From assembly GCA_963682175.1 (NCBI GenBank), contig OY821775.1, positions 14,852,501 to 14,916,500 on the forward strand: a stretch of 64,000 bases of DNA, in the 5' to 3' direction. Within the stretch, counting starts at the first letter, position 1; the number at the start of each line of letters is the position of its first letter. Position numbers and translations under genes: made by a program. Source of the DNA: Triglochin maritima (taxonomy: Eukaryota; Streptophyta; Magnoliopsida; Alismatales; Juncaginaceae). The notes beneath the pieces were generated by a model that ran no database searches, had not been told where the DNA came from, and saw nothing but the letters and a program-made list of their open reading frames with translations. Of the stretch, positions 10,459 through 23,278 are shown one piece after another.

Positions 10459-10837
10459 CATAAAGGTAGTAAACAGTATTAACATAAAAAATACAAAACA
10501 TGGATTTGATATATATTGTCTCTGAAACTTGCATCTAAATTGAAACTTAATTAAGCTATCATATCCACTTTGAGTTGACAATTAAATGTATTAGAACAAC
10601 TTGGATTCGAATTTGAAATCAATATAATATCATGATTTTACGTAGTTATGCTTTCATATATCAAAAGCATTGGGAAAACGTGAATCGTAACTTAATAGCT
10701 ATTGGTTTTACCAAATCTACCTACCCACGTGAAGATCATGAAAAAATGGGAACAAGAAAAAATTGCAAAAAAATAAATGTAAATTCACACACACAAGGGT
10801 ATGACCAAGAGTGATAAGAGCTTGTTAACGTGGTGTA
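10459..10837. other. AT-rich spacer
   Basis: Nothing recognisable was found between the MITE and the retrotransposon. Confidence 0.4.
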
Positions 10838-10842
10838 AACAT

Positions 10843-12409
10843 TATTTGTTCGTTTTACTAATTACTGCAAGTGCACGGCCGCGATGAAGCGGTGACAAGT
10901 ACGGGCCGATCCGCAGGGAGGTGAGTAGCATCTGGTTTGTTAGAAATCAACTGGCGAATAAAGGGAGAAAATATGTGATTACGCTAAAGCTAAACTACAC
11001 TAAGCTAATAAGTACGAAATGCGAAAGAAAACATGAAAGATTGAAAATCAGAAAGAGAAACCCCTAAGGGGTGGAGTGTGTGCACATATGAAGTGAACTA
11101 AGTGATGAATGATGCATGTAAGTACGTATGTGTGTGTTGTAATGCATAGGAAGTGTCTAAAGATGTGACAAAACTTATCAATCTATTCAGACAATGTATC
11201 GACAATTACTACTTGATTAACATAAGATTAGACTCAGCATGATAAGTGTCTAAAGATATGGCAAGACTCATCAAAAACCATAAACCCATGTGAAAAACTA
11301 AGGTAAGCATGAGAGGTGTCTAATGTTATGTCAAAACTCATTAAAATAAAGTTTCTTCAATCAATCAAGCAAGCAAACACAAATACAAACACATAATTAA
11401 CATGTAGCATATTCAACAGGAAATTTCAGTAAATAAACATGAGGAAACTAAGAATGGGAAGTGTCTAAATCTTATGGCAAAACCCATCAAAATTCTCCAA
11501 CATGTAGATGATTAAAATACCCCCAATGAACCTACCAAACATGCAAGTCTACACAATCAAAAATTCACCAAACATCCAAACTTCACAATATATATGAACA
11601 TCATCTCCAACCCCCCAAAGGGGATGAATCTACTCACTACACATTATGCTAGCAATTAAACTAAAGAAGAAATAAGACATACTAGCAAATTTAGCCTAAG
11701 ATCAAAAAACAAGACTATGCTAAGCATGCATAAAAAATAGACAACATGAGAACAAAACAATGAAAAATTATTTTATTAAATGACTAACATTACTAGTAGC
11801 ATTCTTCTCCATCTTGAGTTTTTTCTCCAATGCTTACTCCAAGTAGAGAGAATGTCACCAAGCAATGAGTGAATACAAATGAGAATGAAGAGTTCTATTT
11901 ATAGTGCTAGAAAAAGGTAATCGGGAACAATCCCCCGATATGGGACTAAACACATACTATAAATGGACATAAAACAACATAATACACGACCCGACTCAAC
12001 CATAGAACATTTAGACCAATTTGGACCGCCAATTGGCGGCCCAGATTGCTTGGATTGAGTCTGGATTTTGGTGGTTCGTTTTGGGCTTGATTTCTTGATG
12101 TTTGATGAACCCTATTTGGTTGTTGATGTTTGAGCCCGAATCTAATTGCCAAAATACTTCTCATAATGGTGTGGAGCTTCTTAATTTCCTCATTAGTCCT
12201 TTTGGCTTTACATTCGGGTCCTTGTCTCTTGCACCTCAGTCCATAAGTCTTGCAACTTAGTCTTTTTTCTTGTTTTTTGTCTTTTTTTAGTCTCTTCTTT
12301 TCAAACCTGTTATTCCTGAAATTTAAACATAAAACTCGTTACGTAGCATTGTTTAGGTTCAAGATAATGGATATAAGACACAAATGAATGCATGAAATGA
12401 TGTCAATCA
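10843..12409 (-). repeat. TR-GAG-1 3' LTR
   Basis: It is a direct repeat of 18198-19766 with many substitutions and small gaps. On the minus strand it starts TGATTGACATCATTTC and ends ...CGAACAAATA (the expected CA is mutated to TA). A TATAAATA box lies at 11896-11903 on the minus strand. Confidence 0.85.
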
Positions 12410-12426
12410 AATACCCCCACACCTAA
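12410..12426 (-). other. TR-GAG-1 polypurine tract
   Basis: On the minus strand the sequence ggtgtgggggtatt directly precedes the 3' LTR start TGATTG, the position used to prime plus-strand synthesis. The same tract and spacing occur in TR-GAG-2 at 42149-42162. Confidence 0.75.
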
Positions 12427-13985
12427 CTTTTGCTAGTCCCGAGCAAAACAAAGAAATGAAAAAATGAAAGAAAGGAAAAAACATACGAAAAACATGGAAA
12501 TTCTAACTCACTTTCGTAGGAATCACAGTTGCACTTAGCACGCGCAACAAACCGTTAAACCTCCATGTTGCCAAGGAGGAGGAGTGTTGTCTCCTGAGGG
12601 TTTTCAGCGGATATACCCACAAAATCCGAACATTGATGCATTATTCAATCTAGAAACTCGACTCGATGGACTCATTTTTGTCGATCATTGGACACGGTAA
12701 TCCTACGGGCCGACTCTATATATGTATCTAGTCCTCACACCTAGCCTAATGAATCATTCGTGGAAGTTAATTAAGGACTTAAGTGAAAGACATGGACAAC
12801 CTCAACATCCTCAAGTGATACAAAGTGTAAAGTCCATTAAGGTTCTTATTTGCATTACCATTTTTTTTCTTTTTTTTCTTACTAGTTGGAGTGTAATTCT
12901 CCCAGGGTCAGGTTTCGTGCATCATTGCCTATGAGGACTTACACTATCACGTACACCTTTCCCCACATCTCCAAATAGGGCAATCCCTACCACCCGTGTA
13001 ACGGGAGTTCGGTCGGTGCATCCCAAGTCAGATGACTCAAAAGCACCAGGCACAAAGTCCCCTCAGATCTAATTTCCCGAGTGATAGGAGCCGTGCGAGA
13101 AGAGAGAACACATACTCACTTATTTCTTATCTACACATGAACCAAAATCCCTACACTTAATGTCTCACAACAAGATTTAAAAGGTCCTTGACTACAACAA
13201 ACTTCCTTATATTAAGAGACACGAATTATTAACTCACTAGGTTCAGGGTGGACTTCTTTAAATGTTTGAGTACTGAAACCTAATGATTACTCACCCCTCG
13301 AGGGAAAACCAGGGTGCATCCTAACGACTCGATAAGACCTACAGCCGGTATAGAAGATATCCTAATGTATCAAGTTCAAGACAATTTTGGGAGCTTCTTT
13401 TTACTTTGCCTCTTAACGGTTTTGCACATGCCAAACACACGCAAAACCCATAAAATATTTTCTTTCGCAAACACATGAAGATTTTGAAAGAAATGTCAAA
13501 ATTTTAAAGCACAAGGCAAGCAAAAGAAGACAAGTCACCTAAGGATCATGACAAGCAGATATATCGATAGTAAATGCAGAACACTAACATGACCCTAACA
13601 ATACAAACAAATAAAACAAAATAAAATGAGAAAGACTCGACTATGTACACACGTAAAACACCCCCCACACCTATATCATGCATTGTCCTCAATGAATGTG
13701 AGCATAAAACTACATGAAGTTATGCATGAAAATGACAAGATCTCACCAACGTGAAACGCAAAGGGAAGTTCATGGTTATGTTGATAGACACAAACCCGAA
13801 TTCCCTCAAAACCTGTGAGATGCTAAAGAAGGGATACAAATACGTGAAAGAAATATGACCCAAATACACAAAGGTTGGAGCCCACAACAATCAATCCTCA
13901 CTGGTGGAGTCTTTTATTACTCTTTTTTTTCTTTTTTTCTTCTAAACAAGATATATACATCAACCATGATATTCTCATAATCATT
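12427..13985 (-). other. TR-GAG-1 3' non-coding region with conserved blocks
   Basis: This stretch lies between the last ORF and the 3' LTR and has no coding potential. Two parts are conserved with TR-GAG-2: a block near 12500-12620 (minus: 'tatatccgctgaaaaccctc' through 'gtgattcctacgaaagtgag') and an internal polypurine-like motif near 13660-13700 (minus: 'cattgaggacaatgcatgat' followed by 'ggtgtggggggtg'). Confidence 0.6.
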
Positions 13986-13988
13986 TGG

Positions 13989-16900
13989 TCAAGGAACATC
14001 AAATGACAACATCGAGTCCTGCGGGCCAGAGATTTGCAAAAATGTGCCCACTTCATTGGTACTTTGAGGTGTCATGAGGAGTGAAAGGTCAAAGCTGAAA
14101 GGCTCGAACCCCTCATGATATTGGTTGGGTGTAGGCAACATGAATGAGTGGAGTTGTGTTACCTCACTAGGGTTTAGTTGCTCATTGAACAAAACCCTCC
14201 AACCAATAGGTGGGTGCATCGGAATGAGTTCCTCAGGCTCATTCGAAGGATGCGAAATACTAGTTTGACTATGAATGGGGCTTCTCCCCAAGCCATCCAA
14301 CAAGGACCACCCAACCTCCTGTATATTATCATGCATAAGCTCGATCGTAGGTGGGTCCTTGTTGGGGTCAATATGAAGCTCAAATGGCTCAATAGCCCTG
14401 GGACACGGGGTGACGACACCTTCTAGAATGGGCATATGCTGAGGTGTGTCCCCCTCACTAATGGTCTCAACTGAATCATGCAACGAACACTCCCTTTGTA
14501 CATTCATGTTTGATGTCAGCTCACTCTGTTGCATTGCAAAGAGAGGCAATGAGTTTTCGCTGGGCCCACAAACATTCTCAATGGGTTGCATTGGTGTTAG
14601 GGGCGTTCATTGATTTTGCGGTGCTTTCTTTAATTGGCGGATGAGATTGAGATTTAAAGGTTGGTCCATGGGCTCTTGTTGCCTACAAGAGTTGAACACA
14701 TGAAATTCGGCACTCATGTTACCGAATGAGAGCTTCATGAGACCATTTCTACAATTAATTAAGGTGTTGTAGGTTGCCAGAAATGGTCTACCCAAAATCA
14801 AAGGTATTTGAGAGTGGGTGTTCGTAACAAGATTGGTATCGAGGACAACAAAATCTACTGGAAATATAAAATCTCAAACTTTGATAAGCACGTCCTCGAT
14901 AATCCCCTTTGGAATACGAATGGATCTATCCGCCAATTGGAGGGTGATCTTAGTTGGTTTCAATTCTCCCAAGTTCAACTGTTGATAAATAGAAAATGGG
15001 AGGGGGTTGACCACCGATCCTAAATCAAGCAACACATTACTCATGTTAGTGTCCCCTATCGTACACTGAATAGTAGGACACCCAGGGTCCTTGTATTTTG
15101 TGTAGGTGGGATTGGACAAAAGTGAGCTTACATTTGCAGCCAAGAATGCTTTCTTAGGAACATTAGTCTTCCTCTTGGTTGTGTAGAGATCTTTTAACAC
15201 TTTGGCATATTGAGGTATTTGTTGGATGACATCCAACAAGGGGATGTTAACCTTCACTTGCTTAAACACCTCTAATATCTTATCCATTGTGTCACTCTGC
15301 TTTTTGGTTAACCTACTAGGATAGGGAGCTTTTGGCAGGTAGGTTTTCTGCGATGCCTGAGAATGAGGCGTTGGTGTATTACCCTCACCCTCGGCATCTT
15401 CTTCACCACCATTCCCACTGAGGGGCTGCATAGATGGTGGTGGTGGCAAGGAAATGTGACTGTGAACCTGTTTTTCACTCCTTAAGGTTATATTGGCATT
15501 GACATGGTGAACATGTTCCTCTACATGGTTCACTTGCCGCCCCCGAGGTACCACATTCTTGTTTTGCATGTGTTGTTGCTCGTACATGCGGGGGTTAGCC
15601 TCAGGCTGGCTAGGCAGAGTCTCTCTCTCTCTCTTTCATGTACAGACTGAGCAAATTGGCCCATCTGAAGCTCTACAGATTTGATGGTCTGCTGATTTGA
15701 AGTGAGAACTTGACTTGTGGTTGACATAAAAAAATTCATTGAGTTTTCAAGTCCACGAGTAAAGGTCTCAAGCGAATTGAATCGGGTTTCCATATTGTTG
15801 GAATTTGGGAAACCCGATTGATTGGTGATTTGAGCTTGGGGTGGCTGATAAGATTGTGCATGCATGGGAGGTTGGTGTGGTTGGTTAGGTGGTTGAGAGG
15901 AGTTTGAAGGACCACCCGGAGCATTATTTTGGTTCCATGAAAAATTAAGGTGGTTCCTCCATCTGCGATTAAAAGATTATGAGTATGGGTCATTCCTGGC
16001 TCTATCATAGATGACATTGACATGTTCCATCGAGGAATGGACGCACACTCGCATCCTGCATGACCTATCCTACCACATGAATGATAGGGAACTGGACTAG
16101 ATGTAGACACATGAGGTGCACCTTGTTGGTTTTTGAGCTCAATCGAATCCATACGGCGCATTAAGGCCGCCATGCGTGCCTCTGTGGCCGTAGTGGTATC
16201 GACAGCACATGCAGCACCCGATATAGTCGAGTTTGCGTTTGTGATCCTCGCTCCGATGCTAGATGATGCTGGTGGTTCCATCACACTCTCCCACTGTATG
16301 GTTTTCTCAGCGAGGTCTTCCAGGAAAGCCCATGCCTCCCTTTCATCCTTTCCTAAGAACTCTCCTTGACACATGGACTCAAGGAGCGTTCGAGACGGGA
16401 TGTGAAGACCCTCGTAGACAATCTAACAAAGGCACCACAACTCGATGCCATGGTGAGGGCATGAGGATAGTAGCTTCTTGAACCTCTCTAAATATGCATG
16501 AAATGTTTCGGTCTCAAGTTGATAGAACGAATTGATTTCATTCCTCAATTTTTTAGTCCGATGATTTGGAAATTACTTTTTGAGGAATGCAGATTGAAAT
16601 TCATCCCAATTCCTAAAGGCATTCGCCTGGTTGCTGTACAACCACTTCTTGGCATCATCCTTTAGTGCAAAGGGGACAAGCCTAAGATGGATGGAGTCTG
16701 TGCTAAGTTGTTGCAGCTTGAACATAGCACAGACCTCCTCAAATTCCCTGAGAAAGATATAGGGGTCACCCTTCCCATTGAAGTGAGGGAGCATGGAGAT
16801 AAACTGAGGCTTAACCTCAAAGTGGTTCTCATTCGCCTCTGGCAATACGATGCATGTGGGTAGAGCAGTATGGCTCGGGTAGCATCGATCATGGAGCGGT

Positions 16901-17100
16901 AGGGGAGCAAGAACAGGTGGGACAGGTGGGTCCAACAACTGCTCCTCCTCGTGGTACTGAGCAACCATGGAACCCGGACCGTGTGCGACACGAGAAGATG
17001 AAGGCGTTGAGAAATAGACTACCGAGGCAGGATTGACGACACGCCTCGTCAAACGGCCACTCTCGTCTCGTGCCCACACAAGCATGCATAAAGGTGCACA
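13989..17100 (-). pseudogene. TR-GAG-1 gag-protease polyprotein, broken
   Basis: Minus-strand pieces in order: capsid-type gag (16573-17100; CYPSHTALPTCIVLP, FISMLPHFNGKGDPYIFLRE), more gag and a damaged zinc knuckle (15736-16374), then linker and aspartic protease (14874-15587). The protease site reads LDLGSVVNPLP where TR-GAG-2 has LDLGASVNLLP, so it is altered beside the catalytic Asp. ILGRPFLATYNTLINC follows at 14801 downward. A stop near 14605 separates this from a further 200-codon stretch in the same frame (13989-14591), rich in Pro, Glu and Ser and resembling nothing I know; it sits where reverse transcriptase would be. Stops after FLKK (about 16575) and frame changes show it is dead. 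ORF extension above about 17100 is probably leader. Confidence 0.8.
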
Positions 17101-17280
17101 CACACAAACCAAAAACCTTTTTTTTCTTTTTTTTCGACAACTAAAATAGAATGTGTGTAGAGGAGAAAACGGGAGGACACAAGAGAGAGAGAATGACTCA
17201 GGAGAGAATGGAAGAAGCCCTAATGCTACGACGGGTGGGTACAGGTAGAAGTACAAAAGAAAACAAGGCTCAAACAATCC

Positions 17281-17752
17281 TAAGGTCGCTATAGGTCCTT
17301 ACAGCTAGACGACGCCTAACTGCGAGGTCACACGGCCTCAACACGCCTCACCTCCCTACGATGAGGACCACAAATCCCAGCAAGTGAGTCAAGATCCGGA
17401 GATCTTGTCTCTCCTACTATCGACAGAGTGGGTGACGCCGATCAGGCCATGACGGTCGTGACCGGATCACTCTCCTAATGCGCCCGAGATCCTTAGGGTC
17501 AATGTCTACTTGATTTTAAAATTAGGCTCTTAATTAGTGTGGTATTTGGGGCGAAGGAAATGGTGATGAAATCCCCCACCTTATCTTATATGGGACAATC
17601 CCTCCTTAGTAGCATTTTGGAGTCTTAATCTAGCAATCAACTCTCCAAACAAATGCTCAACTCACACTTGTTGCAATGCAATTCCTACTAACTAATGCAT
17701 ATTCATACGAAATGCATGAATGAGAGTAGAAATGCGTACCTCACGCCAGCAG
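17281..17752 (-). promoter_or_regulatory. TR-GAG-1 leader block shared with CACTA and TR-GAG-2
   Basis: Read on the minus strand it starts 'gctggcgtgaggtacgcatt' and contains, in order, 'gcattagttagtaggaattg', 'gggggatttcatcacc', 'catggcctgatcggcgtc', 'gtggtcctc', 'gcagttaggcgtcgtctag' and 'aaggacctatagcgac'. The same order of phrases is found at 54229-54795 in the CACTA element and, more diverged, at 37708-38275 in TR-GAG-2. It lies between the primer-binding site and gag, so it is untranslated leader, perhaps with an intron. Confidence 0.7.
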
Positions 17753-18173
17753 TCAGCAACTGAAAATAAAGCTAAAATAAAAGACAATCTACGTGTCTAA
17801 GTCAAGTACATGATGCATGACCTAAACAAGAAAGAATGCCTAATCTTTTGTTTTGGTTTTAGGGTCCAAGTTGCTTAAAGGGAGATTGATTATTGATCTT
17901 GGGACAAACCAAAAGTCAGAACATGTCAAATTAATCCCCAGACCTCTATACCAGATAAAGAAACAAGACACAGAAAGAAGAAGTAGAGAGGAGCTTACCA
18001 GACTGCCAGTTGGCGGTCTTAGGCCGCTGATTGGCGGTCCAACAAGCTCAGTTTTCCTCCAAACATCTCCAGTTGCCTCCCCTTGCATCTCCAAGTCTCC
18101 TAAAACAAACAAAATCTACAAACAAAAAATTAAATCCACCTGAATCGTCCAAACCAGAGTCTGGACTAGCACC

Positions 18174-18191
18174 TCCCCGGCAACGGTGCCA
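18174..18191 (-). other. TR-GAG-1 primer-binding site (tRNA-Asp type)
   Basis: On the minus strand TGGCACCGTTGCCGGGGA follows the 5' LTR by six bases. It differs at one base from the Athila-type tRNA-Asp site seen in TR-GAG-2. Confidence 0.8.
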
Positions 18192-18197
18192 AAAACT

Positions 18198-19766
18198 TGT
18201 TTGTTCGTTTTATTAATTACCGCAGGTGCACGGCTGCGATGAAGCGGTGGCAAGTACGGGTCGATCCGCAGGGAGGTGAGTAGCCTCTGGTTTGTCAGAA
18301 ATCAAGTGGTGAATAAAGGGAGAAAAGATGTGATTACGCTAAAGCTAAACTAATAAGTACGAAATGCGAAAGAAAACACAAAAGATTGAAAATCAGAAAG
18401 AGAAACCCCTAAGGGGTGGAGTGTGTGCACATATGAAGTGAACTAAGTGATGAATGATGCATGTAAGTATGTATGTGTGTGTTTTCATGCATAGGAAGTG
18501 TCTAAAGATGTGGCAAAACCTATCAATCCATTTACACAATGTATCGACAATTACTACTTGATTAACATAAGGTTATGCTCAGCATGAGAAGTGTCTAAAG
18601 ATATGGCAAGACTCATCAAAAACCATAAACTCATGTGAAGAACAAAGGTAAGCATGAGAGGTGTCTAATGTTATGACAAAACCCATCAAAACAAAGTTTC
18701 TTCAATCAATCAAGCAAGCAAACACAAATACAAACACATAACTAACATGTAGCATATTCAACAGGAAATTTCAGTCAATAAACATGACAAAAACTAAGCA
18801 TGGGAAGTACCTAAATATTATGGCAAAACCCATCAAAATTCCCCAACATGTAGATGATTAAAATACCCCCAATGAACATACCAAACATGCAAGTCTACAC
18901 AATCAAAAATTCATCAAACATCCAAACTTCACAATATATATGAACATCGTCTCCACCCCCGATCTACTCACTACACATTATGCTAGCAATTAAACTAAAG
19001 AAGAAAGAAGACATTCCAGCTAATTTAGCCTAAGATCAAAGAAACAAGACTAAGCTAAGCATGCATAAAAAAGAGACAACATGAGAACAAAACAATAAAA
19101 AAATATTTTATTAAATGACTCACATTACTAGTAGCATTCTTCTCCACCTTGAGTTTTTGCTCCAAGGCTTACTCCAAGTAGAGAGAATGCCACCAAGCAA
19201 TGGGTGAATACAAAAGAGAATGAAGAGTTCTATTTATAGTGCTAGAAAAAGGTAATCGGGAACAATCCCCTGATATGAGACTAAACGCATACTATAAATG
19301 GACATAAAACAACATAATACACGACCTGACTCAACCATAGAACATTTAGACCAATTTGGACCGCCAATTGGTGGTCTGGGACAACCAATTGGCGGTCCAG
19401 ATTGCTTGGATTGAGTCTGGATTTTGGTGGTTCGTTTTGGGCTTGATTTCTTGATGTTTGATGAACCCTATTTGGTTGTTGATGTTTGGGCCCGAATCTA
19501 ATTGCCAAAATACTCCTCATAATGGTGTGGAGCTTCTTTATTTCCTCATTAGTCCTTTTGGCTTTACATCCGGGTCATTCTCTCTTGCACCTCAGTCCAT
19601 AAGTCTTGCAACTTAGTCTTTTTTCTTGCTTTTATGTCTTGTTTTAGTCTCTTTTTCTCAAACATGTTATTCCTGAAACTTAAACATAAAACTCGTTATG
19701 TAGCATTGTTTAGGTTTAAGATAATGGATATAAGACACAAATGAATGCATGAAATGATGTACATCA
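18198..19766 (-). repeat. TR-GAG-1 5' LTR
   Basis: It is the partner of 10843-12409. On the minus strand it starts TGATGTACATC and ends ...CGAACAAACA, with a TATAAATA box at 19231-19238 (minus). Confidence 0.85.
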
Positions 19767-20330
19767 AACACTAACTTTCAATACACTTTCGATTTGTGGT
19801 TTCCGTTCGTTTGAAAATCAAAACTGTACATTTGATTCTATGACACGATTTATACAACGAAAATCGTAAAATTTATTAATCATTTCATATAAAATAAAAG
19901 GACAAAAAATAAAGTGCGTTCATTTAATTTTTGTCCTGATCGTATTGAAAATGTATATATAATTTTAGGAAAATGATTTTTGGCCGCTCTCTGGGACGCT
20001 CTTCAGTGACGCTGCTGACCTGGACAAGTCCAGCTCATCAGAATTTGTAGGGATTTTTTATTTATCAGTTATCTTGGCTCTCTACCCAAGAAACCTCACA
20101 TTTAAAGCTTGTCACTAAAAGCTTCTCAAATCAAACCTTTCATACCTTTTGGCGCTCTAATGTATCTGCGGACGTTCCATCTTCCCGTAGGCCTCTATCC
20201 TATGATAATCCACAGAATGACAATCTTTCGTCTTCCTTTATATTTCGTTCCTTCTTTTTTCGTTTTGATCGTATGTTTCTCTCTTTTGTCTACTGTAATG
20301 GAAATTGTATCTATGTCTTCCTAAGAAGAC

Positions 20331-22870
20331 ATGTCGTTAAACAATCCTGAGGAAAAAATGTTTTTTCGTTCTTTCAAAGAAGCAAGAACTTTTTACAATG
20401 ACTATGCAGATGCTTGTAGTTTTGGTGTTAAGATAAGATAATCTCATTACGAATGTGGTGTTGTTACCCGGGCTACGCTTACTTGTTCCATGGAGGGCAA
20501 GGCACCAACAAACCAAGGACAAGGAATATTGAAGTCTCGTTTATCGACTAGAATCGAGTGCACGACTCGCATCAGGGTTTCCAGGAACCCAGCAAGGGGT
20601 TACCAGATTAACTTTGTTGATCTTAAACACAACCACGAAATGCTTCATGAGGAGCAAATGTGTTTTCTAAGATAGAAACGAATTGTACCTCAGGCCGCGA
20701 TTGCACGAATAACGTGCAATGATGCTTCCAGGATCTCGACTGCTAAGACCATGCAATCGTTTGCCGTCGAGGTTGGGGGGCATGACAAGTTGACTTTCAA
20801 CGAGAGGGACCTAAGGTTTGTGTTTTTTCTGACGCCAGTGTATTAGAAGAAATCTCCGTCGTTCATAACTCTTTTGTGCGCAGTATTGTTATAACTGAAG
20901 TTCGAAATTTGAAAATGGGACCCAACGATGCACAAGCTCTTCAGAACTATTTCATTAAGATGCAGAAGATTGATTCAATGGTTTTCTATGTCATGGATAT
21001 GGATGACGAAGGAAGACTAAGGAACGTTTTCTAGGCCGACTGTCGTTCTACAGTTGCTTATTCATACTTCGGTGATGCTATATGTTTCGACACTTCCTAC
21101 TTGACTAACAAATACGACATGCTCTTTGCACCACTTGTAGGAGTTAATCACCATTTTGAGTCTGTGTTGCTCGATTGCACTTTAATGTCATGTGAGACCA
21201 CTGAAAATTACATTTGGCTATTCCAGACGTGGCTGTCATGCATGGGCGGTACGTTTGAAGAGATGGTATTTTCGTATTAAGGGTGTTGGGCTTGTCCTTT
21301 TTAAGTAATAGATTGTCCTTTTTACCTTATGATTTTGTCCTTTTTTATATGTTAGGTTGTCTTTTTTAATTATCCGTATTGTGCAGATGGTCTTATCGTA
21401 TTGGGTCTTGGGCTTGTCCTTTTAAGAAATAGTTTTATCCTTTTTAAGAATGAGTTTGCCATTTTTAATATATGAGTTTGTCCTTTTAACCTATGGTAGT
21501 GATCTTTTTAAGATATAGGATTGTCCTTTTTAAGTATGGACGTGTCCTTTTTAATTTGGTTGTTTGTCCTTAAATATCTGTATTTGTGCAGATATCCCTC
21601 CACCAGCGATCATAACGTACCAATGTGGTGCAATTACTGCTGCTGTAAGGAATGTCTTCTCAAACGCCAGACACATATTTTGTATATGGCACATAATGAA
21701 CAAAGCTCCCGTGAAGTTGTCAACGCAGTATCGCAAACACATGTTATTTGATCTAAAAATGATTGTGTACGACTCAAAAAAACCCAACTGAATTTTAGCT
21801 GAATTGGCAGGGTTTCCTTGCTGATTTTGAGCTCCAAAACCATGGTTGGCTCAAATCCATTTATGCAATCCGTGAGTCTTGGGTACCTGCTTTTTTGAGT
21901 GATTGTTTTCTTGCGGGAATGACTTGTACCCAATGAAGCGAAATATGAACGTGTTTTTTGACAAGTACCTAACTTCTAAGACCACCCTTAAGTAGTTCGT
22001 TCAACAATAAAAACTCGCTCTCCGTCACAAGTATAAGAAGGAAGCTCATTTAGATTTTGATTGCCTGCATAAGAACCCCCATTGGTTTCAATATATCTCT
22101 TTGAGAGGCAAATCAGCGAGTTGTATACCGTAGGGGTTTTCAAGAAAGTCCAGTTAAAAATTGGGAAGATGATATACTACGACCTAACCGAGGAGTTACA
22201 ATCGAACGAGGCGGTGCATTACAAGGTAACTAAACATGTACGGACTGGTGAGCAGCTATTATCGAAACGTTTCCTTGTATAAAACAGAAGTCTGAACTTC
22301 ACATGTGATTGTAGAATGTTTCAGCATGTTGGTCTTCTTTGCTACCACGTGTTGGTTGTATTTGCACGTATAGATCCTAATGCATTGCTCCCACCGTCTT
22401 ACATCAATAATCGATGGTGGTAAGATATTTGTCGGAGCTATCGAGATAAGATGTACCAAGACGATGGCGTAATGGAGAAGGATGCGCTGCGTCGTCATGC
22501 AGACTTAATGGGTCATGCTCTTTGGATCACACAGGAAGCATTCATTTCCCTCAAAAGGTATCTTAAGGTCGTGAAGTGTATGGAGTGGTTGAGGTCACGT
22601 ATGAACACTACCCAGGGCCATACTATATTTGATGAAGTCGGGGCCACATTTACATCTGTGCGCAATCCAGATAAAGTCACCCGTCTAGGAAGCCCGCCGA
22701 TTAGACGTCGGGTTTCTTTAGCTGAGAAGATTATTCAAAGAAGCCAAAAAAAGTACCTCACAGAAGAGAAGTGCAAGTTACGGAGGAAGGGCAAATCCCC
22801 CTGCATCAAATCGTGTTGAAACCAGGGGATCCAGATTTTGGCGATTCGGACATGAAGTTGTATTATGAGC
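20331..22870 (+). pseudogene. FAR1-type Mutator transposase, element A (decayed)
   Basis: Domain order as in element B: FAR1-type DNA-binding region (ARTFYNDYADACSFGVKIR at about 20385), a linker exon (ARITCNDASRISTAKTMQSF), the MULE transposase core (MGPNDAQALQNYFIKMQKID, FGDAICFDTSYLTNKYDM, about 20915-21250), then after a minisatellite-bearing intron the rest of the core and a SWIM zinc finger (CDCRMFQHVGLLCYH near 22303), and a basic C-terminus (PPIRRRVSLAEK). I chose ATG 20331 because it matches the start region in element B. In-frame stops occur after VKIR, before KRIVPQ and in RNVF-stop-ADCRS, with frameshifts in the last exon. Confidence 0.8.
21285..21590 (+). repeat. Minisatellite in transposase intron, element A
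   Basis: About a dozen imperfect units of 20-24 bp with core TTGTCCTTTTTAA lie between a donor (gtacgtttg, about 21250) and the acceptor gtgcag that precedes 'atatccctccacc'. The matching intron of element B holds the array at 44095-45900. Confidence 0.85.
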
Positions 22871-22914
22871 CACGACTCCATAACTTTGTATTGTTAACTT
22901 TCAAAAGTTCTTGT

Positions 22915-23278
22915 AAAAAGAAGTAGCATACGATTTTGTCCTTTTTAAGACACGACTTTGTCCTTTTTAATATACGATTTTGTCCTTTTTAAGGTAACGG
23001 TTTGTCCCTTTTAAGCCATGAGTTTGTCCTTTTTAAGACATGATTTTGTCCTTCTTAACGTGGGGGTTTGTCCTTCTTAGCATAGGGGTTGCCCTTTTTA
23101 ACGTTGGGACTGCCATTTTTAACGTTGGAGTCTGTCCTTTTTAAGACACGAGTTTGTCCTTTTTAATATATGGCTTTGTCCTTTTTAAGGTAACGGTTTG
23201 TCCTTTTTAAGACATGAGTTTGTCATTTACAATATATGGGTTCGTCCTTTTATGTAGGGGGTTTGTCCTTTTTAACAG
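22915..23278 (+). repeat. Minisatellite between the converging genes, element A
   Basis: Tandem 21-22-bp units such as 'tttttaagacacgactttgtcc' fill the gap between the transposase and ULP 3' ends. The motif has the same strand relation to the transposase as the intron array. Element B's counterpart is 34010-35350. Confidence 0.85.

Larger units (their letters stand above)
10843..19766 (-). mobile_element. TR-GAG-1: older gag-only Athila-type LTR retrotransposon
   Basis: Two direct repeats of about 1.57 kb (10843-12409 and 18198-19766) enclose a minus-strand gag-protease remnant. The primer-binding site and polypurine tract lie at the expected inner edges for a minus-strand element. Imperfect 5-bp target duplications flank it: aacat (10838-10842) and aacac (19767-19771). 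No reverse transcriptase, RNase H or integrase is present in the 5.8-kb interior. Gag and protease resemble Athila (Ty3/gypsy) proteins. This layout is that of terminal-repeat retrotransposons with GAG domain (TR-GAG), which depend on enzymes from other elements. LTR differences and broken frames make it older than TR-GAG-2 at 35974. Confidence 0.85.

Noticed and set aside
10057..10482. ORFs on both strands of 109-141 codons
   Set aside because: They read through the GGTCCGG MITE, whose short inverted phrases avoid stops.
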